Origin: Paractinoplanes pyxinae
GTDB taxonomy: Bacteria; Actinomycetota; Actinomycetes; Mycobacteriales; Micromonosporaceae
DNA length: 64,000 nt
Assembly (NCBI RefSeq): GCF_026626335.1
Contig: NZ_JAPNTZ010000026.1
Span: 1-64,000, forward strand
Reading direction: 5' to 3'
The position numbers and the translations under genes are program-made. The number at the start of each line of letters is the position of its first letter. The stretch's first letter is position 1. The notes under the pieces were generated by a model. That model was not told where the DNA came from, made no database searches, and saw only the letters and a list, made by a program, of their open reading frames with translations. Shown piece after piece: positions 8,078 to 17,303 of this stretch.

Positions 8078-8668
8078 GTGACCTACCCCGACCACAACCC
8101 GGGCCCTTCGATGTGGGCCGGTCCGGCCGCCCCCGGTCCCGCCGCTTATCCGTACGTCACCGTGGCCGAGCCGGTTCCGGCTCCCGCGGCGTCGCCGAGC
8201 CGCTGGACCAAGCCGCAGCTGTGGGTCCCGGCGGTTCTGGCCGGCGCGGCGCTGGTCTTCTCGAGCGGTTGGTTCGGCGGTGTCTCGTACGCCAACAACA
8301 CGCCGGCCACGGTCGGCAACACCGGCGTGGTCAACGCCGTCACCAACGTGGTGAACGGCAAGTCGGGCGACATCGCGCTGCTCCAACAGGCGCAGGACAC
8401 GTGTGACAGCACCCGCTCGGGCACCGAGATCGCCGACGGCGGATACACGTTGACGGTCGACAGCCGCGGCGAAGACGACTACACCGGCCTCGGCTACTAC
8501 GACCTGGACTGCGTGTGGACCGCTCTGCAGATGCCGGAGGCGGTCAAGGCACACATCGGTCAGACCCGAGCCCTCGACGGCCGCCAGGAGGACTCGTGGG
8601 GCTCGTTCACCGCGTCCTGGACCTACCACCCGGACGCCGGCGTCAGCATGGTCGTGCGAGTCGTCTGA
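8078..8668 (+). CDS. single-pass membrane protein with Pro-rich cytoplasmic N-terminus, unknown function
   Basis: 196 aa from a GTG start. Residues 1-45 are Pro/Ala-rich, a transmembrane helix follows at about 50-70 (VPAVLAGAALVFSSGWFGGV), and the rest is an extracellular domain containing an isolated pair of cysteines (TCDSTRS and YDLDCVW) likely to form a disulfide. This architecture is common among actinomycete envelope proteins of unknown function. It is followed by a convergent Nudix gene 13 nt away. Confidence 0.75.
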   Translation: MTYPDHNPGPSMWAGPAAPGPAAYPYVTVAEPVPAPAASPSRWTKPQLWVPAVLAGAALVFSSGWFGGVSYANNTPATVGNTGVVNAVTNVVNGKSGDIALLQQAQDTCDSTRSGTEIADGGYTLTVDSRGEDDYTGLGYYDLDCVWTALQMPEAVKAHIGQTRALDGRQEDSWGSFTASWTYHPDAGVSMVVRVV

Positions 8669-8681
8669 CGATCGATCGAAC

Positions 8682-9209
8682 CTAGCCCGCCGCCAACCGG
8701 TACAGCGTGAGCGCGGCCAGCGACGGCGCGTCGACAATCTGCCCCGACCGGATCATCGCTGCGATCTCCTGGTCACCGAAGGCGCGATGCACCATGTCCT
8801 GCTCGCTCGCCTCCCGGTCGGGTGCGCCCTCCTGCAGGTCTGTCGCCAAGTAGACGTCGAAGCCCTGCGTCGAGTAGCCGTACGCCTCGAAGAGGTGCCC
8901 GAGATGCGTGAGCGACCCGGCGCGCAGACCCGTCTCTTCGGCCAGCTCCTGCCGGGCGAGGGCGGCCTGGTCACCGGAGGCGCCGGCGCCCCAGCTGCCC
9001 TGCGGGAACTCCCATGCCCGCCGGCCCACGGGATACCGGAACTGCTCGACCATCCAGAAGCCGCCCGGGCAGCGCGGCAGGACCAGGGCGAAGTCCGGCT
9101 TCTCGACCACGCCGAAGATGCCGGGGCTGCCGTCGGGCCGCCTGACCTCGTCCTCCCGCACGGTCATCCACGGATTCCGGTAAACGACACGACTACTGAC
9201 CTGTTCCAC
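8682..9209 (-). CDS. Nudix hydrolase (ADP-ribose pyrophosphatase type)
   Basis: 175 aa from the GTG at 9209; translation could be extended further upstream but loses similarity. The Nudix box core RQELAEETGL (REuxEExGu) is present, with a Gly where the first Glu of the motif is normally found; the metal-binding glutamates of the EE pair are intact. The upstream WEFPQGSWG motif and the overall layout (VVYRNPWMTVREDEV start) are typical of NUDT5/ADP-ribose pyrophosphatase-like enzymes that hydrolyse nucleoside diphosphate sugars. It is divergent from the phosphotransferase gene at 9264, with 54 nt between the starts. Confidence 0.85.
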   Translation of the reverse strand: MEQVSSRVVYRNPWMTVREDEVRRPDGSPGIFGVVEKPDFALVLPRCPGGFWMVEQFRYPVGRRAWEFPQGSWGAGASGDQAALARQELAEETGLRAGSLTHLGHLFEAYGYSTQGFDVYLATDLQEGAPDREASEQDMVHRAFGDQEIAAMIRSGQIVDAPSLAALTLYRLAAG

Positions 9210-9263
9210 GGCTCGATGATCGCAGGCGTAATTGCGGCGACGCCGGGCGCGGGGTCGGCCAGG

Positions 9264-10049
9264 ATGGGCGGCGTGGACAAGGTCCAAGTTGTCATCGCGC
9301 ACGAGGAACGGGCGACCCTGCGCGTCGGGGACACGTTCCTCAAGGTCGACGGCGACCAGGGGCGCCTCGACGTCGAAGTCGAGGTCATGCGCCTGGCGCC
9401 GGTGCCGACGCCGGAAGTGTTGTGGCGCAGGCCCCGGGTGCTGGCCCTGGCCGCGGTCAAGGGCAAGGCGCTCGGGCGCACCGGTCAGCCGTCGGAGGCG
9501 TCGCCGACGGCTTGGGCGGCGGCGGGGGCGGCCGTCCGGCGGTTGCACGACGCGCCGATGCCGCCTTGGACCGGGCCGGGGCCCGAACAGTACGCCGCCG
9601 AACTCGATCACGAGTGCGGATGGCTGGTGACGAACGGCATCCTGCCCGCGGATCTCGTCGACCAGAACCGGCGGGCGGCCGAGAAGGCGCTGCGGCCCTG
9701 GACGCCCGTCTTCGTGCACGGCGACCTGCACGCCAGCCACGTCTTCGTTGCCGGGGACGAGGTCACCGGTGTGATCGACTGGTCCGAGGGCGCCCAGGGG
9801 GACGCGCTGCGCGACCTGGCCAGTCTGACCCTCGCCCATCCCGAACATCTCGGGAACGTGCTGGCGGGGTACGGCGGCGACGTGGATGTCGAGGTGATCT
9901 GGGCCTGGTGGTCGTTGCGCAGCCTGCTGGCGGCGCGCTGGCTCGTCGAGCACGGCTTCGACCCGGACTCGCCCGGATGTGAGCTCGACGTGCTCCGGGC
10001 CGTGGGGACCCGGAGCACGCCGGACCTCACTCGCCGGAGGGGGCGGTGA
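9264..10049 (+). CDS. aminoglycoside phosphotransferase (APH) family protein
   Basis: 261 aa. The catalytic loop is VFVHGDLHASHVFV and the metal-binding DFG-equivalent is GVIDWSEG. The Asn usual in HGDxxxxN is His here (HGDLHASH), a substitution I take to be a known subgroup variant and not inactivation. The protein is too diverged to name a substrate; many relatives phosphorylate small metabolites and do not confer resistance. ATG 9264 is chosen; GTG 9273 is an alternative. Its 3' end overlaps the convergent GH43 gene by 23 nt. Confidence 0.8.
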   Translation: MGGVDKVQVVIAHEERATLRVGDTFLKVDGDQGRLDVEVEVMRLAPVPTPEVLWRRPRVLALAAVKGKALGRTGQPSEASPTAWAAAGAAVRRLHDAPMPPWTGPGPEQYAAELDHECGWLVTNGILPADLVDQNRRAAEKALRPWTPVFVHGDLHASHVFVAGDEVTGVIDWSEGAQGDALRDLASLTLAHPEHLGNVLAGYGGDVDVEVIWAWWSLRSLLAARWLVEHGFDPDSPGCELDVLRAVGTRSTPDLTRRRGR

Positions 10050-11451
10050 GGGTTACGCCCAGGCCGACCGGGGCGCCGAAGTTGGGGGTGCCGTCGGCGT
10101 TCCAGGTGAATTTCTGGGCTCGGGTGGAGCGGTTCAGGTCGCAGTTTCCGTTGGGGTTCGTGGTGGCGTGATAGACGATCCAGTCCTCCGTGCCGTCGGG
10201 GGACTTGAAGAAGCCGTTGTGGCCCGGGCCGTAGACGCCGGCGGCGTTGTTGCGTTGGAAGACCGGGGTGGACGACTTCACCCACGAGGACGAGTTGAGT
10301 GGGTCGCCGCCGTTGTAGGTGAGCATTCCCAGCTTGTAGTCGGGGGTCGAGCAGTGTGAGGCGGAGAAGATGATGAACGTCTTCCCGTTGCGCTGCAGCA
10401 CTTCGGCGCCCTCGTTCACGGCTCCGCCGACCGTTTCCCAGTTGTACGAGGGAGTGGACAGCACACGCCGGCTGCCGGCCGCCGTCCACGGGTTGGACAG
10501 CTCCCGGATGAAGTTGGGCTGTGAGCCGTTGTAGTACGTCCCCAGCAGGTACAGCTTGCCGTTGAGCTGCAGGATGCTGGGGTCGAGTTCCCACGTGTTG
10601 TCGGCCGTGGGATCGAGCAGATCGGCCTTGAACGCGTACGGGCCCATCGGGTCGGCGCCGGACGACTCGAGCACGTGGATGCGTTGCGTGCCCAGGTTGT
10701 ACGGCTCCTGGCCGGCTGTGTAGTAGAAGTACCAGCGGCCGTTGATCAGGTGGAACTCCGGCGCCCACATGGTGCCGGCGCCGTTGGGCCGGGTCAGGTT
10801 GAAGATGACCTGGTCGGTGGCGGTGGCCAGGCCGGCCAGGGTGGTCGCCTTCCGCATGGTGATGGTGCGGTTCCACGTGGTCGTGGCCAGGTAGTAGTTG
10901 CCGTTGTGGTAGGTCAGCCAGGGGTCGGGGCCCTGCGCCTTCAGCGGGTTCGTGAAGGTCTTGCCGCCGGGCGTGCCGGGGTAGCCGGCCAGCCGCCACA
11001 CCCGGGCCGCCGCCGTGGCGCACGGCAGCTGGATCAGCCCGGCCGCCGTGCCGTTGGCCGCGATGCACTTGCCCGAATGGACGGCGGCCAGCTGGAACGT
11101 GTTGGTGCCCACCGCACGCAGCTGGAACCGCTGGTTGTTCTGGTTGTTGCACGGCCACTGGATGATCTGCGCGTTGTCGGCCGTGCTCGCGCCGTACACA
11201 TCGACGCAGTTGCCGGTCGGCGTGTTGACGGCATACAAATCGCCGACGGCGCTGAAAGAGAAGGACTGCCCGCAGGCGGCCTGGGTGAGCTGAAGCCCGG
11301 CCGTCGAGGCGCCCCCGGGAACGGAAACACAGTTGTTCGTGCCGGTGTTGGCGATGGTGCTGGTGAACGAGACGGCGGCCGCCGCGGCCGAGCCCGGTAC
11401 GACGCCCGCAGCCAGCAACACCATCACCACGACAATGCGAAAGAAGCGCAT
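10027..11451 (-). CDS. secreted GH43 arabinan/arabinoxylan hydrolase with N-terminal ricin-type lectin domain
   Basis: 474 aa. Residues 1-26 are a Sec signal peptide (MRFFRIVVVMVLLAAGVVPG). A ricin B-type trefoil with QxW-like repeats (NNQNNQRFQL, ARVWRL) covers about 28-155. The GH43 five-bladed propeller covers about 165-470, with the expected acidic triad: D176 in GPDPWLTY, D290 in ELDPSIL and general acid E347 in VNEGAEV. Family GH43 cleaves alpha-L-arabinofuranosyl or beta-xylosyl linkages; alpha-L-arabinofuranosidase is likely given its neighbour GH127. A GGGAG ribosome binding site sits 7 nt before ATG. It is the last gene of a three-gene operon, 9 nt after the GH127 gene. Confidence 0.92.
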   Translation of the reverse strand: MRFFRIVVVMVLLAAGVVPGSAAAAAVSFTSTIANTGTNNCVSVPGGASTAGLQLTQAACGQSFSFSAVGDLYAVNTPTGNCVDVYGASTADNAQIIQWPCNNQNNQRFQLRAVGTNTFQLAAVHSGKCIAANGTAAGLIQLPCATAAARVWRLAGYPGTPGGKTFTNPLKAQGPDPWLTYHNGNYYLATTTWNRTITMRKATTLAGLATATDQVIFNLTRPNGAGTMWAPEFHLINGRWYFYYTAGQEPYNLGTQRIHVLESSGADPMGPYAFKADLLDPTADNTWELDPSILQLNGKLYLLGTYYNGSQPNFIRELSNPWTAAGSRRVLSTPSYNWETVGGAVNEGAEVLQRNGKTFIIFSASHCSTPDYKLGMLTYNGGDPLNSSSWVKSSTPVFQRNNAAGVYGPGHNGFFKSPDGTEDWIVYHATTNPNGNCDLNRSTRAQKFTWNADGTPNFGAPVGLGVTLTAPSGE

Positions 11452-11460
11452 GAGATCTCC

Positions 11461-13857
11461 CTATGAGCCGCTGGTGTAGAGCGAACTGACCTCGGCCGCC
11501 GACAACGCCCGGCTGTAGAGCCGCACATTGTCGAGCGCCCCGTCGAGGTACGGATCGGCGTACTGCGACCGCCCGAGCCAGTTGCGCGTCGTGTTGCCGA
11601 GCGCGGCCGGCCCGAGCGTCAGCGCCGCATTGCTGCCGGCCGCAACACCGTTCACGCAAAGCGTTCCGGTGTTCCCATTGCGGGTGACCGCCACATGCGT
11701 CCAGACGCCCGCGGCGACGGCCGGCCCCTCGATCCGTTGCTCCGAGCCGGATCCGCCCGTCGTGATGGCGAACCGCAGCGTGCCCGCACTGGATCGGGGC
11801 GTCAGGAACATGTACGCCGAGGTGCCCGTGCCGAAGTCGAGCATGCGGCTCCACGTGGTCACGGCGTCGAGCCGCACCCACAGCGCCACCGTGAAGTTGC
11901 TCGCCCCGGCCAGAATGCCCGGCGGCAAGGCGGCGTACCCGGCCGTCCCGTCGAGATTCAAAGCGTTCCCGGTACGCCCGGCGACGTACCCGGCGATGTA
12001 GACCGTCGCCGTCCGCCCGTTCCCGCTCGCGTCCGCGGGCGACCCGTCGAACGGATAGTGCGCCACGAACGGCGATCCGGTGACCGACCAGTAGACGCTG
12101 TAGCGCTGCCCGTGCACCTTGTAGAACGGTTGCAGCGCAACACTTCCGGCCGACGTGGAGGTCAGCGTCGCCGCATCCAGCGCCGGCAACGCGCTCAGAT
12201 TCTGGTTGCCGAACAGCCCGGCCAGCACGATCGGCCCCAGCTTCACCGCCTGGACGGTGCTGTTGTCGTTCGTCGCCTCCCGGCTCAACGCCATGGGCAG
12301 CGTCACGTCGACGACGTCACCCGAGGCCCACGTGCGGTTCACCGACGCGTACGCCCCGGCCGCCGGCGACGATAGAACAGTGCCGTTGACGCGGATCTGC
12401 GCGCCCGAGGCCCACGCCGGAATGCGGATCCGCATCGTGAAGGCGCCCGAGCCGGTGACGGTCAGCCTCGTCGACCCCGCCTCCGGGAACGAGGTCTCCT
12501 GGCGTACGGAAAACGCACCCCACGACAGGACGGACGGGATGAACAGGTTGACGAACAGCGTGCTTCCGCCGTCGTGGAAATAGATCGTGTCGCCGTACTT
12601 CGTATTGCTCTCCATGCCTGTGCCGTGGCAGCACACAAAGCTGTTGTAGTCGTTGCTGTACGTCTTGATGCCGCCCGCCCGCAACGGCACGTAATAGCAC
12701 TGGAAGCCGTGCGCCGAGTTCGGGTCCTGCGAGGCCAGGATGTGGTTGTAGAGCGCCTTCTCGTAGTAGTCGATGTAGTCGGCCCGCGCCGGGTTGGTGA
12801 AGAAAAATTGCCGGGTCAGCTTGAGCATGTTGTAGCTGTTGCAGCACTCGGCCGTCGTGTCGGAAAGCTCGCTCGCGATCCGGTCCGGCGCCTTGAAGTA
12901 CTCGCCGTTCGAATTACCCCCGATCGCGTACGTGTGATGCCGCGTCACGATGTCCCAGAAGTTCACGGCGATGTCGCGATAGCGGGTGGTTCCCGTCGCG
13001 TGGTACTCGCGGATCGCGCCCAGCGCCTTCGGGATCTGCGTGTTGGCGTGATAGTTGTTCAGGTTGTCCTGGCCGGCCGCCAGCGGGTCGAACACCTCGG
13101 CGTGGTCGAAGTGCTGGGCCGCCGCCAGGTGCGCGGGGTCGCCTGTCACCTGGTAGAGGTTGGTCAGCACCTCGTTCATGCCGCCGAACTCGGTGTCGAG
13201 CATGTTCTGCCGCTGCGCCTGGGTCAGCCGGTCGTTGCGGAACTTCACCCACGACGCCATGCCGAGCAGCACAGTCAGCGCCTGCGCGTTGCCCGCCACC
13301 AGATGCATGTCGAGCAGCCCGGCCATGATCTTGTGCAGCGTGTAGTACGGCGCCCACACGCTCTGCCGGGCCTCGACCCGGTCGATGAAGCTCTCCGGGA
13401 AGGCGCTGAGGTAACCGGTGTTGTAGCCGGCCGCCGCGGTGCGCGCCTGACACTGGGCCAGGACGGCGACGATCTGATCGCCCTTCGTCTTGTACGCGCT
13501 GTCACCCGTACTGGCATAGGCCTGGGCCAGCGCCGTGAGCAGGTGACCGGTGGAGTGCCCCCGCAGTTCGGTGGTCGGCGACTCCCAGCCACCGCAGGCG
13601 GTGGCCGAGGACGACAGGCCCACATTGAGACGGAACGTGTGCAGCAAGCGGTCGTTGTTGAGGAACAACAGGTACGACTGGGTGCGGGCCGCGTTGGCGG
13701 TGAACGGGCTGGGCAACAGCCGTACGGCGGAAAGCGGGAACGCGTAGGCCGATACACCGGCGTCCGGGCGCGCCGCAGCGGATGCCTTGGCGCCGACGGA
13801 AAGAACGGTGGCCGCGGCGGCCGAGCCCGCCAGCAGGGTACGTCGGGTCAGGTTCAT
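11461..13857 (-). CDS. Tat-exported GH127 beta-L-arabinofuranosidase (DUF1680) with LamG domain
   Basis: 798 aa. The start MNLTRRTLLAGSAAAA is a twin-arginine signal, implying export of a folded metalloenzyme. The catalytic (alpha/alpha)6 domain contains E337 and C339 (in TTAECCNSYNM) and C409-C410 (in FVCCHGTGMES), which correspond to the zinc ligands and the nucleophilic cysteine of the GH127 enzyme HypBA1. These enzymes release beta-linked L-arabinofuranose, as in plant extensins. A concanavalin/LamG-like domain follows at about 597-798 (VAHYPFDG, then FTVALWVRLD). The ATG overlaps the stop codon of the upstream gene as ATGA, so translation is coupled. Family assignment is strong. Confidence 0.93.
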   Translation of the reverse strand: MNLTRRTLLAGSAAAATVLSVGAKASAAARPDAGVSAYAFPLSAVRLLPSPFTANAARTQSYLLFLNNDRLLHTFRLNVGLSSSATACGGWESPTTELRGHSTGHLLTALAQAYASTGDSAYKTKGDQIVAVLAQCQARTAAAGYNTGYLSAFPESFIDRVEARQSVWAPYYTLHKIMAGLLDMHLVAGNAQALTVLLGMASWVKFRNDRLTQAQRQNMLDTEFGGMNEVLTNLYQVTGDPAHLAAAQHFDHAEVFDPLAAGQDNLNNYHANTQIPKALGAIREYHATGTTRYRDIAVNFWDIVTRHHTYAIGGNSNGEYFKAPDRIASELSDTTAECCNSYNMLKLTRQFFFTNPARADYIDYYEKALYNHILASQDPNSAHGFQCYYVPLRAGGIKTYSNDYNSFVCCHGTGMESNTKYGDTIYFHDGGSTLFVNLFIPSVLSWGAFSVRQETSFPEAGSTRLTVTGSGAFTMRIRIPAWASGAQIRVNGTVLSSPAAGAYASVNRTWASGDVVDVTLPMALSREATNDNSTVQAVKLGPIVLAGLFGNQNLSALPALDAATLTSTSAGSVALQPFYKVHGQRYSVYWSVTGSPFVAHYPFDGSPADASGNGRTATVYIAGYVAGRTGNALNLDGTAGYAALPPGILAGASNFTVALWVRLDAVTTWSRMLDFGTGTSAYMFLTPRSSAGTLRFAITTGGSGSEQRIEGPAVAAGVWTHVAVTRNGNTGTLCVNGVAAGSNAALTLGPAALGNTTRNWLGRSQYADPYLDGALDNVRLYSRALSAAEVSSLYTSGS

Positions 13858-16800
13858 GCGAACGCCTTGATCTCGAGGAGGCCGACCGAACCGGCGCCGC
13901 TGGTGAGCGCGACCCGCAGCCGGGTCGTGCGCGCCGGCGTGAACGTCACGTGGTTGTACTGGTTGGTGGCAACGGGATAGCCCGAGGCGCCGCCCACGTC
14001 CACGTACGCGGATCCGTTCCAGGCCTGCAGCTTCCACGAGGCCGGGACGCGTACGCCGCCGTTGTCGTCGAAGAAGTAGACGTCCGCGCCGGACAGCGTC
14101 TGAGCGCTCGGCCACGTCAGTTCGGCCCACTGCTGCCCGGTCTGCGGCCACGTGCCCCAGCGCCGGTTCACGGTGTCGTTGGAGGAAGGCGGATCGACGC
14201 CGTCGTTCAGCGCGGCGACGCTCTCCCACGACGACGTGTAGCTCGCCGTGGGAGTGGCCGACAGGGCCAGGTTGCCGGTGGGCGGCTGCACGACCCCGCC
14301 CCGGTTGTAGACCTTCACCTCGGTCAGGCCGGTCTTGAACCCGGAGGCGTGGATGACCTGGACCCGCAGCCGGGTGGCGTTCACCGCCGGGAAGCGGACC
14401 GCGTTGTAGTTGGCCTGTGGCGAGGTGGCCGTGGCGACCGTCGTCCAGGTGCTGCCGTTCAGATACTGGACCTGGTAGGACGCGGGCTGGCGGTAGCGGT
14501 TGGTGGCCCGGTCGTTGCGGAACCACACCCGCACCTCGTCGACCGTCCGGGCTTGGCCCAGGTTGAGCTCCAGCCAGTCGGTGGCGTTGGGTGACCCGTA
14601 CGTGCCCCACAGGGGTTCGTTGATCGGGAAGCCGTCGACCGCGTTGGCGCCGGCCGTGCCGCTCGCCGTGTACGACGCCGTCGTGCTCGCGCCCTGCGCG
14701 TAGTTGGTCAGGTTGGCCGTCAGGTCGACGCCGGCCTTGTTGAACATGTCGACCATCTGCGCGCTGTTCTGCGTAACCGCCGAGGGCGTCTGCATTCCGG
14801 CGTACGCCTGGTTGTAGAGCACGGTCGCCCCGCCACCGGCCGGGAAGGTGACCGCACCGGTGTCCGGGTTCCACACGAAGCGCACCAGCCTGTCCACAGT
14901 GGCCACGCGGGTGCCGTTAACGAAGATGGAGTAGCCCTGCGGAATGCCGCTGTAGCGGGTCACTCCGTCGGCCGGGTCGTCCCACACGATGCTCAGGTCG
15001 GCGTTGCGGTAGCGCAGATTGTTGGCCGCGAAATGGGTCCAGCCGATGCCGATCGGGCTCAGCTCGACCTGCTTGTCGGTGCGCGGCCGCAGGCCCATCA
15101 CGTCCTCGATGACGGTCCAGTTGCTGCTGCCCAGAATGTTGTGGTGGATCCAGGACCGGTAGTCGATGGTCGACGTGCCGGCGTTCCAGTCGGCCCAGAA
15201 CTCGTTGGCGTCCGGCCATTGCGTGTTGCCGCCGACGTACTGCGCCCAGGTGTTCCAGTACAGCAGCTTCTTGTAGTCCTCGGCGCTCATCCACTGGTTC
15301 GGATAGTTGCGCAGCACCGAGGAGTAGAGCCGGAACTGCACGGTCGAGTTGATGGTCGAGAAGTTGTTGCTGCCCGGCTGGCCCGCCGCGGCGGCGGCCG
15401 CCTTGTCCTTCTGGTTCGCGGTGAAGAACGGGAAGACCGGGTATTCGGCGGGGTCGGCGAACAACCGCAGCGCCTGACGGTATTCGTCCGTGTTCGGCAT
15501 CGCCCCGACGGCGTACGGGTAATAGTTGTTGATTTCCTTCCAGGGCACCAGGGCGTTGGTCGCCACATGCCGGTGCTTGATCAGCTTGTTCGTCGAATCC
15601 CACAGGTACGTCGTGATGGCGCCCCTGATGCGGTCGGCGATCTGCTGCATCTCGGTGGCCTTGGCCGTGTTGCCGATCGACGCGTAGGCCTGCGACGCCG
15701 CCAAGGCACCGCTGTAGACGTACGCCGATTCGGCCCGGTCGAGGTTGCCGGCCCGCCAGTGGAACGACACGGCGTCGGCGTCGTTGCCGGTGAGCGCGCC
15801 CCAGTCGTACTCGATCAGGCCGTTGTTGTCGTGGTCGTAGTACGACAACTGACCCTTCACATCACCCTCGGCGTACTTGGCCAGGTTGCCCGCGATGCTC
15901 GGCTGGCCGCCGTGAATCTGGTAGCTGCGCCAGGCCGCCTCGGCGATGTACTGGGTGTAGCTGTTCGACCAGTTCTCCGGGTCACCCGGGTTGTCCATGA
16001 ACCGGCCACCCTTGGACGACTGCCCCACGGACAGCCACGGCCCGTACGACCAGGCCGGGTTGCGCAGGTACTTCAGGTCGTCGATGTGCATCGGCTGGGT
16101 CAGCGCGATCGCGTTGTTGTAGCCGAGCGCGCCCTCGACGCTGACCGGGAACTGGAAGTCCTGCCCCGGGATGTTGGCGTCGAGGTAGTTGAACCGCATG
16201 AGCCACCAGCGGTAGTAGATCTCTTTCTTGATGGCCGGCTCGGGCACGTCGAGATAGGGCACATTGACGGCCCACCAGCGGTTGTACTCGCGAACGTGAC
16301 TGGCGAAAGCCGCAGCCGCGGTGGCCGCTCGAACAGTGTTGTACTCGGTCACCGACTCGGGGATCTCGGTGGCCGTGAACCCCATCTGCACCTTCACGGT
16401 GGTCGTGGCCCCGGCCGCAACCGTGACGCTGCGGGTCAGGGCGCCACTGGCTGCCGCGAAGCTGTCGCCGGAGAGCCGCAACCCGAGCGTGGTCAGGTTG
16501 TTCTTGACCGCCCGCGAGCCGGTCAGCTCGCTACCGCTGACCGTTGTGGCGTAGGGCGAAGTGACCCGCAGGGCGACCGTCTGCGACGCCGTGCCCGTGT
16601 TCGTGATGGCCAGGTTGTCGACGGCCACGTTGTTCTGGGTGATGAACTTCGTCTGGTTGATGCGCAGCGAGCCGTTGGTGTGCACGCTCTTCCAGTGGCT
16701 GGGCGCCTGCCAGCGTTGCGAGACCTGTTCGGACCAGGTGCCCGAGCCGGCCGTGACGGTGAACGCGGCCTGGTCGCTGATGCTCTCCCAGTAGGCGACG

Positions 16801-17123
16801 GAGCCGCCGAAGCCCAGCGTGGCCGGGATGTGCGTCTTCATGAAGACGGCCCGGCCGCGGCTCATCAGCCAGGTGCCGGCCGGATCGTTGCCGGGGCGGG
16901 CCAGCAGCCGGTCCATCCAGAAGTCGGTGCCGCCGGCCTCGGCGTCGTAGATGGCCTGCATGGTGTTGCCGGTGGTCATCGCGACCGGCGGCGCGGGGAT
17001 CGAGGGCCCCGAGAAACTCGGGTAGCCGATGGTCTGCGCGGCCTGCGCGGGCGAGGCCGCCACGACTAGTAGGGAGCCGGTCAGGACTGCGACTGTCGCG
17101 ATGGCCAGTGGGGGACGTGGCAC
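13854..17123 (-). CDS. large secreted (alpha/alpha)6-type glycoside hydrolase with two F5/8 type C (discoidin/CBM32-like) domains
   Basis: 1089 aa from a GTG start with a near-perfect AAGGAGG site 7 nt upstream (17131-17137 on the other strand). Residues 1-29 are a Sec signal ending ASPAQAAQ. A beta-sandwich of about 250 residues precedes an all-helical catalytic domain (REYNRWWAVNVPYLD, YYRWWLMRFNYLD, DYRSWIHHNILGSSNW) like the MGH1/GH63-type clan. I cannot assign a numbered family or the catalytic acids with certainty. Two galactose-binding-like domains follow at about 805-943 and 948-1089 (WLELNLGQARTVDEVRVWF; ELTWPSAQTLSGADVYFFDD). Being first in an operon with GH127 and GH43, it probably attacks an arabinose-containing plant glycan or glycoprotein. 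Confidence 0.85.
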   Translation of the reverse strand: MPRPPLAIATVAVLTGSLLVVAASPAQAAQTIGYPSFSGPSIPAPPVAMTTGNTMQAIYDAEAGGTDFWMDRLLARPGNDPAGTWLMSRGRAVFMKTHIPATLGFGGSVAYWESISDQAAFTVTAGSGTWSEQVSQRWQAPSHWKSVHTNGSLRINQTKFITQNNVAVDNLAITNTGTASQTVALRVTSPYATTVSGSELTGSRAVKNNLTTLGLRLSGDSFAAASGALTRSVTVAAGATTTVKVQMGFTATEIPESVTEYNTVRAATAAAAFASHVREYNRWWAVNVPYLDVPEPAIKKEIYYRWWLMRFNYLDANIPGQDFQFPVSVEGALGYNNAIALTQPMHIDDLKYLRNPAWSYGPWLSVGQSSKGGRFMDNPGDPENWSNSYTQYIAEAAWRSYQIHGGQPSIAGNLAKYAEGDVKGQLSYYDHDNNGLIEYDWGALTGNDADAVSFHWRAGNLDRAESAYVYSGALAASQAYASIGNTAKATEMQQIADRIRGAITTYLWDSTNKLIKHRHVATNALVPWKEINNYYPYAVGAMPNTDEYRQALRLFADPAEYPVFPFFTANQKDKAAAAAAGQPGSNNFSTINSTVQFRLYSSVLRNYPNQWMSAEDYKKLLYWNTWAQYVGGNTQWPDANEFWADWNAGTSTIDYRSWIHHNILGSSNWTVIEDVMGLRPRTDKQVELSPIGIGWTHFAANNLRYRNADLSIVWDDPADGVTRYSGIPQGYSIFVNGTRVATVDRLVRFVWNPDTGAVTFPAGGGATVLYNQAYAGMQTPSAVTQNSAQMVDMFNKAGVDLTANLTNYAQGASTTASYTASGTAGANAVDGFPINEPLWGTYGSPNATDWLELNLGQARTVDEVRVWFRNDRATNRYRQPASYQVQYLNGSTWTTVATATSPQANYNAVRFPAVNATRLRVQVIHASGFKTGLTEVKVYNRGGVVQPPTGNLALSATPTASYTSSWESVAALNDGVDPPSSNDTVNRRWGTWPQTGQQWAELTWPSAQTLSGADVYFFDDNGGVRVPASWKLQAWNGSAYVDVGGASGYPVATNQYNHVTFTPARTTRLRVALTSGAGSVGLLEIKAFA

Positions 17124-17206
17124 CGCGGCACCTCCTTAGGTCATTCGGGCGGAGGAGGCGCAACACCGCACGGCCAGGCACGGCCGGCGGCGCAGGGGGA
17201 GAAACG

Positions 17207-17222
17207 CCGAAAACCTTTTCGG
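17207..17222. promoter_or_regulatory. operator 1 of the arabino-glycan operon (CCGAAA-N4-TTTCGG)
   Basis: CCGAAAACCTTTTCGG, a 16-bp site with perfect 6-bp arms. It begins 2 nt downstream of the predicted -10 box on the minus strand, so it covers the expected transcription start near 17218: the classic place for a repressor. A second copy of the same pattern lies at 17288-17303. Confidence 0.65.
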
Positions 17223-17224
17223 GA

Positions 17225-17253
17225 ATGCTTCCATCGGGTTACTTCGATGTCAA
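17225..17253 (-). promoter_or_regulatory. promoter of the three-gene glycoside hydrolase operon
   Basis: On the minus strand TTGACA (17253-17248) is followed after exactly 17 nt by AAGCAT (17230-17225). The -35 is a perfect consensus. The predicted start leaves a leader of about 95 nt before the GTG at 17123, which has a strong AAGGAGG site. Confidence 0.65.
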
Positions 17254-17287
17254 CGACTGGTTGTCCGAGGCCGGAAGGGCCGCCTGG

Positions 17288-17303
17288 CCGAAACAATTTT
17301 CGG
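17288..17303. promoter_or_regulatory. operator 2 (CCGAAA-N4-TTTCGG) upstream of the glycoside hydrolase promoter
   Basis: CCGAAACAATTTTCGG, with symmetry extending one further base pair to GCCGAAA and TTTCGGC (17287-17304). Its centre is 81 bp from that of operator 1 and 35 bp upstream of the -35 box. The same site lies 62 nt before the divergent gene at 17365, so it could also influence that gene. Confidence 0.6.

Noticed and set aside
8787..9263. N-terminal extension of the phosphotransferase
   Set aside because: The extension lies antisense to the Nudix gene and has no similarity to the family.
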